Position numbers and translations under genes: made by a program. Below are positions 59,820 to 64,000 of a stretch of DNA of 64,000 nt, in pieces. This DNA is from Paenibacillus sacheonensis (lineage in GTDB: Bacteria; Bacillota; Bacilli; Paenibacillales; Paenibacillaceae). Where the stretch lies: assembly GCF_009909195.1 (NCBI RefSeq), contig NZ_JAAAMU010000027.1:1-64000 (forward strand), given 5' to 3'. How positions within the stretch are numbered: the stretch's first letter is position 1; the number at the start of each line of letters is the position of its first letter. The notes under the pieces are model-generated. The model was given only the letters and a program-made list of their open reading frames with translations. It had not been told where the DNA came from and searched no databases.

Positions 59820-62449
59820 CGCTTACCTCCAGTGGCAGTAAGTAGGCTCTGCTTATTGAATGTATGAATGGCTTGTCCAGCCGTTCCATCTAGATTACTT
59901 GTCATTTCACGGCAATGATTAAGCTGCTTTTCAACCCGTGGTCGAGTAAACGGGAATAGATTAAACCGTGTAATGTAATCCAAGAACGTATTCAAACCCA
60001 CAAAATTATCCGTATATATAGCACTAAATACGTTCTGAACTTTCGATAACTGTTTGCTCGTTGCTGTAAATTTTAATTTCATAATCGTATCATAATCCTG
60101 ATCCGCGAACGAAATGGATTGCAGCTTATGCTGATGATTCATCATATCCCACTGTAAAACCGCATTTCTTGTCAACGCGACAATAGTATTGTCATTCCGC
60201 TTAACATGGAGATAACCTAATTCCCTTGTTGCAGGCAGATCAAGTTCGCTTGCTTCGTGAATGCTGTGGTTATTTACATCAATTTTAAACGCTTTACCAG
60301 CCTCATTAGGAAATAACCAAACATATCCATGGGAATACACAAGTGCTCGATAATGAATCAAGCTTTCAGCTACCACATCATCCGAAAACACTATTTTTTG
60401 ATATGTTTGTGTTTCACGTTTCCATTTCAAGACATAGTTGCCTTTTCTAGCTGCCAGCCAATAGTTTTCTCCATCGTAACAAACGCCAAAATAGCGTTCC
60501 TCTTGCTTTCCGATCTTATAAAATTGATAGGTTAACGTCTGCATGTCAAAGAACATAAGTTCATTCGACACATATAAATTGATGGCGATTTCAGAACCGA
60601 CCACCTGCCCTCCAGGGCACAGCAGACCATCAAAATCGTACGTTTGTTGCCACTTCGGCCAATGAGGCGACTTTTTAGCTGCATACTCCACATGATTGAC
60701 CCAATCGGAACAATAGGTCAATTCTCCGCTTTCTGTATCATAGCGTATAATCGCCGGATACATATGGGGCACGAAGAACAAATACTGCTGATAATGAACG
60801 ACCCTATTGAAAAATTCGTTCTCGCCTGAGCGAAGCCACTTCAATCTCTCTTTATGATGAAACTCTAGCTTTCCAAACGCATGTTTAACCTTATCGTAGA
60901 TCCCAATGTAATCTGCGTAATAGGGAGCAAAATACAGCTTCATATCCCGTTCCACGCAATCCAAATAGAGATATTGAACATTGTCCTCAGCAAAGATTCC
61001 CATATACTCCGCAATCATAGTACTCTTATCGACTCGGAACAATCCGTTAAAGTTATACGTTGACCCCCACAAGTATTCGCCATCGTCATGAACCGTGTTA
61101 AGAAGCACATTCCCGTCAGCCAACGTAGAGGATTCCAACCACTGTGCCATCATCGGCTTCCCCGTACACGCATAAAGCGCAATCATAGATCCCCCGTCGC
61201 CATAATACGCATCAGACAATGCAATCGCACGATGCAAGTCAGCCGAATCGTCAAAGATCCCGATCTGCTGCCGTTTGTAATCTTCAATAATTCGCTCGTA
61301 TTCTTCTCGCAGATGCGGACGCATCGACTGATACGCGGACTTACTAAGGGGATGCGGGCGCCACAGAAGTACGACATCTTCCCGTCTCTTAAACACCTCG
61401 ATCACGTCGCGTAACTTACTCAAAACCTTCTCGTTCCCTTCCAGCAGCGCAGCAAGCGACGTGTTGTACAGAATAACTTTCTTCTCTGTACCATCCGCAC
61501 GCTCGATTAGTTTCCGCCACTCATCCGGAACATCGCAGTCCTCGCGCTTCGTGTTCACCACTTTATCGAACTTCGGCGACCCGAGCGCAACGATCTTCTC
61601 TTCCACGTTACCGAACATGCCTACGCATCGATTCTCCCGTTCGAATTGTTGAAGCACGCGAACGTAGGTCTGCCTGATCTTGTCCGATTGCACGATTACC
61701 CGATCGGCATACAAGACGCCCACGCATTTGCAGAAATGCTCATCCACATCGTCCATGCTCACGAAATACGGAACGTAGACAAGCATCTCCGTCAGGTCCT
61801 TGATTCGCTTGCTGAAGAAGTCGGGATGAACCATCGTCATTAAGTTACTGTCATCATAGGGGTTGATCGTGACGATAACGTCTGGCCGACGCTCCTCGAT
61901 GTTATAACTCTGCCAATCCGTAATTGGCACATCGTCCGGGAATTGATTGCCCTCGTAATGCATCTGCCCGACTGCTCCGCCAGGCAGTCTGTCAAAGTAA
62001 GGAATCGGCACAACGTATGCGTCGCATTCCGGGTCTTCTTTCGCTGCAACCCAAATTGATTCGCAGCTATCCCACATACTGGCCTTATAGGGGAGAAACG
62101 CGATCTCGATCTTGCTCTGTTTAAGCTCGGTCTTTACACTACCCTCAATCTCTCTGAGCTGTTCCTGCAAGGCGTCGATATGTGGAGTATTATCTTCGCC
62201 TTTGTCGGCACCAACGCTTGCGTAATAGAGAATGTCGCAATACTTCTCCAGCAGGGACACAGTCCGAGTTCCCTCGCCTTCAAATTTATCGATATACTGA
62301 CCGACATGAAGGGCGAAATCCTGACAATCGGCCAATAACCCAATGAACGCCCGCGTGTTCTGCTCAGCCTTTAGTCGCGCGAGCTCCCGTTGCGCTTCGC
62401 TTAACGTCTTGATGAGTTCCAGCACTTTCTCTTGATGGTACTTCCTCAT
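59816..62449 (-). CDS. Large GT-B-like transferase with C-terminal beta-propeller-like region
   Basis: An 877-aa protein. A coiled-coil N-terminus (residues 1-110) precedes a GT-B-like region of about 400 residues (IEIAFLPYKASMWDSCESIW, VVPIPYFDR, VLLWRPHPLSK, YGDGGSMIALYACTGKPMM). This resembles CDP-glycerol glycerophosphotransferases of teichoic acid synthesis. From about residue 560 the chain has repeated short beta-strand patterns typical of a beta-propeller. Such a fusion is unusual. The cytidylyltransferase gene immediately downstream (ATGA overlap) suggests a CDP-linked donor. Its own start overlaps the upstream SDR stop as ATGA. Function is inferred from fold and context only. Confidence 0.7.
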   Translation of the reverse strand: MRKYHQEKVLELIKTLSEAQRELARLKAEQNTRAFIGLLADCQDFALHVGQYIDKFEGEGTRTVSLLEKYCDILYYASVGADKGEDNTPHIDALQEQLREIEGSVKTELKQSKIEIAFLPYKASMWDSCESIWVAAKEDPECDAYVVPIPYFDRLPGGAVGQMHYEGNQFPDDVPITDWQSYNIEERRPDVIVTINPYDDSNLMTMVHPDFFSKRIKDLTEMLVYVPYFVSMDDVDEHFCKCVGVLYADRVIVQSDKIRQTYVRVLQQFERENRCVGMFGNVEEKIVALGSPKFDKVVNTKREDCDVPDEWRKLIERADGTEKKVILYNTSLAALLEGNEKVLSKLRDVIEVFKRREDVVLLWRPHPLSKSAYQSMRPHLREEYERIIEDYKRQQIGIFDDSADLHRAIALSDAYYGDGGSMIALYACTGKPMMAQWLESSTLADGNVLLNTVHDDGEYLWGSTYNFNGLFRVDKSTMIAEYMGIFAEDNVQYLYLDCVERDMKLYFAPYYADYIGIYDKVKHAFGKLEFHHKERLKWLRSGENEFFNRVVHYQQYLFFVPHMYPAIIRYDTESGELTYCSDWVNHVEYAAKKSPHWPKWQQTYDFDGLLCPGGQVVGSEIAINLYVSNELMFFDMQTLTYQFYKIGKQEERYFGVCYDGENYWLAARKGNYVLKWKRETQTYQKIVFSDDVVAESLIHYRALVYSHGYVWLFPNEAGKAFKIDVNNHSIHEASELDLPATRELGYLHVKRNDNTIVALTRNAVLQWDMMNHQHKLQSISFADQDYDTIMKLKFTATSKQLSKVQNVFSAIYTDNFVGLNTFLDYITRFNLFPFTRPRVEKQLNHCREMTSNLDGTAGQAIHTFNKQSLLTATGGKR

Positions 62450-63522
62450 TTCGTTACCCCCGGCTCTTCTAGCACATTCGAAGCTTCATACCAATCCTCG
62501 ATCATTCGCTTGTACATCTCCGCAAGTCCGTACCGGGGCCTCCAGCCGAGCCGTCCTATCTTGTCCGAACTTAACCTCATCGTTACATCCGGGGCGTATC
62601 CGTGCTTAGCGGCATTGGAGGGCTTGTCCACTTTAAAAGCGACGCGGCCACCGCTCACATCCTTTGCAACCAGTTCTGCCATCTCCCGAATGGTCATGCT
62701 CGTCTCCGGGTTGGAGATGTTGTACGTCTCACCGTCTTCGCCTCTTAGCAATAACAGCATCAGACCACGAATCGCATCGCTAGCATAGCAATAATTGCCG
62801 CGAGATTTCCCTTCCGTGTGAAGCACAATATCCGTACCTGCTACTGAACTCCGAGCGAACTGCGCGAAAATTCGAGGGTCGTCATTCGGGAATCCTGCGC
62901 CAAAAGTTTGTGCCAAGCGAGCTACCTTGACCGGGATTCCGTATTGAGCGAAGGAACAGTTGCATAGACACTCGCACATACGCTTACTTTCCGGGTAGCT
63001 GCTTCTCGGGCTCTTAAGATTGATATAGCCAAGATCGTCCTCTTTTACCCAATCAAGTGATGGGTCCGTCAGTCCGTATACTTCCATTGAAGACAGATAA
63101 ACCATACTCTTGGATTGCTTATTCTTTGCAAGCACCAATATGTTCTCCGTGCCACTTAATGCAGTTTCTATCACGCCAATCGGATTGCCCACCATATCGG
63201 CCGATCTCGTTACCGCTGCGCCATGAACGATATAGTCTACAGGCCCATCTATGTTCAAAGGATTTCGGATGTCGTGTTGTACAAATTCCACATGGTTCAG
63301 CTTGTCAAAAAGCGTCCTGGCCTTATCTTCGTTTCTGCCAAGCGCCAATATATGAAGACCGAGTCGGTGCCTCGTGTCCGCTGCAGATAATGCTTGAACT
63401 AGGAGTGCTCCGATTGCCCCTGTCGCACCCGTAACTAGAATGACGCTGTCTCGCAGATCTCCCCATGGAACGTTTGGATCCGCGACAATTCCGTCTAAAT
63501 CATCATGCAATACTTGCGACAA
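62446..63522 (-). CDS. NAD(P)-dependent sugar epimerase/dehydratase (extended SDR)
   Basis: About 358 aa with the SDR cofactor motif VTGATGAIGALL near residue 28, LSSMEVYG (catalytic serine/threonine region) and YPESKRMCE (YxxxK). It is the first gene of the leftward island. The longest frame starts at ATG 63567, only about 8 nt after the predicted transcription start, and lacks a ribosome site. AGGGG 10 nt before TTG 63522 supports a TTG start and matches the usual family N-terminus. It may act on the CDP-sugar or on a UDP/dTDP-sugar; the reaction cannot be told apart from epimerisation, decarboxylation or reduction. Confidence 0.82.
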   Translation of the reverse strand: MSQVLHDDLDGIVADPNVPWGDLRDSVILVTGATGAIGALLVQALSAADTRHRLGLHILALGRNEDKARTLFDKLNHVEFVQHDIRNPLNIDGPVDYIVHGAAVTRSADMVGNPIGVIETALSGTENILVLAKNKQSKSMVYLSSMEVYGLTDPSLDWVKEDDLGYINLKSPRSSYPESKRMCECLCNCSFAQYGIPVKVARLAQTFGAGFPNDDPRIFAQFARSSVAGTDIVLHTEGKSRGNYCYASDAIRGLMLLLLRGEDGETYNISNPETSMTIREMAELVAKDVSGGRVAFKVDKPSNAAKHGYAPDVTMRLSSDKIGRLGWRPRYGLAEMYKRMIEDWYEASNVLEEPGVTK

Positions 63523-63581
63523 TCTGTTCACGCCCCTAAGTCTCGAAATATGCTGTCTATCTAGCATAGTTTACATTTATT

Positions 63582-63608
63582 ATATCGGTTTCATCCTGCA
63601 CAGACTTA
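63582..63608 (-). promoter_or_regulatory. Sigma-D-like (flagellar) promoter of the glycan island
   Basis: On the minus strand TAAG (63605-63608) and ACCGATAT (63582-63589) are exactly 15 bp apart. The B. subtilis sigma-D consensus is TAAA-N15-GCCGATAT, so 3 of 4 and 7 of 8 positions match with perfect spacing. No good sigma-A -35 box lies at the right distance from the TATAAT-like sequence at the same place. It is the only promoter I can see before the 14 leftward genes. Confidence 0.62.
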
Positions 63609-63725
63609 AGGGCGTATTGCGGTGGTAATATTATCCTAAAACATAAATCATCCGCTCCGCCTAATATTCAAGTCTGAATATGACGAAGTATAGGTATAAC
63701 CTCTTATGTTAGGTGGATTACATAA

Positions 63726-64000
63726 ATGAACAACTTAGTTACCGCATGCTTAATTGTAAAAAACGAAGAAAGCGTGATTGACCGATGCTTAGCCAGTATC
63801 AAGGACGTTGCAGATGAAATCATCATTATCGATACCGGTTCGACGGATCGAACAAGAGAAATCGCCTCTGCCTATACAGAACATATCTACGATTTTGAAT
63901 GGATTAACGACTTTTCCGCTGCTCGGAACGAGGGCATTCGGCGCGCTACTTCCCAATGGGTGTTTGTAATCGATGCGGACGAATATTTCCCTCCTGCGGA
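63726..64000 (+). CDS. GT2 glycosyltransferase, 5' part (cut by window end)
   Basis: An open frame from ATG 63726 (AGGTGG 9 nt upstream) runs 91 codons to the end of the window. It begins MNNLVTACLIVKNEESVI and includes IIIIDTGSTDRTREIA, SAARNEGIRRA and the metal-binding VIDADEYFPP, all typical of SunS-like family 2 glycosyltransferases that are often followed by TPR repeats. Related genes commonly sit beside flagellin genes in Bacillales. It is divergent from the SDR gene, so the 63568-63725 gap holds promoters for both. Confidence 0.9.
   Translation, partial: MNNLVTACLIVKNEESVIDRCLASIKDVADEIIIIDTGSTDRTREIASAYTEHIYDFEWINDFSAARNEGIRRATSQWVFVIDADEYFPPA

Overview
The window is Gram-positive, spore-former-type chromosomal DNA from the Paenibacillaceae (Paenibacillus or a near relative such as Cohnella). 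The grounds are the 16S rRNA 5' end, B. subtilis-like gene pairs (pcrB/pcrA/ligA; ftsE-ftsX with ctpB and minJ nearby; hpf-secA-prfB-yvjA type), strong GGAGG ribosome binding sites, frequent GTG/TTG starts, a +1 frameshift in prfB, and high-GC core genes. Nearly all genes lie on the minus strand.

Layout. 1-500: 5' end of a leftward 16S rRNA with a clear rrn promoter. 0.5-5 kb: ligA and pcrA. 5.1-10.2 kb: a tightly packed group of a BTAD-type transcription factor, a membrane PP2C phosphatase fused to an RsbW-like ATPase, a STAS anti-anti-sigma-like protein, and pcrB. 10.4-16.7 kb: a U32 rRNA/tRNA-modification-type protein, a sugar isomerase, a small membrane protein and a siroheme nitrite/sulfite reductase. 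16.8-21.8 kb: uvrB-uvrA with a probable SOS operator. 22-29.7 kb: a division and envelope block (minJ-like, ctpB, an EnvC-like M23 peptidase, ftsX, ftsE) and a VanW protein. 29.8-38.4 kb: the arginine operon argC-J-B-D-F-G-H, with an unusual 368-bp palindrome and tandem-repeat spacer between argF and argG. 38.4-44.5 kb: a YitT protein, prfB, secA, hpf and a cold-shock gene.

44.8-64 kb is a 14-gene leftward sugar and glycosyltransferase island plus one rightward glycosyltransferase cut by the window end. It makes dTDP-glucose and dTDP-4-keto-6-deoxyglucose (rfbA, rfbB), has rfbC but no rfbD, and carries a very WecE-like transaminase that should make dTDP-4-amino-4,6-dideoxygalactose. A formyltransferase-like protein could modify the amino group. 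A cytidylyltransferase plus an SDR could supply a CDP-linked precursor, and several large glycosyltransferases could assemble a glycan. A sigma-D-like (flagellar) promoter lies upstream of the first gene, and the island sits beside hpf-secA, where B. subtilis keeps its flagellin genes. I therefore infer a flagellin glycosylation locus. Six of its proteins carry the same type of small GxG-containing nucleotide-binding-like domain, in different positions. Much of the island is visibly AT-rich (hand count 27% GC at 49501-49560, against 62% at 35221-35280), which suggests horizontal acquisition.

Gene identities come from reading the translated sequences against remembered family motifs. No database search was run.
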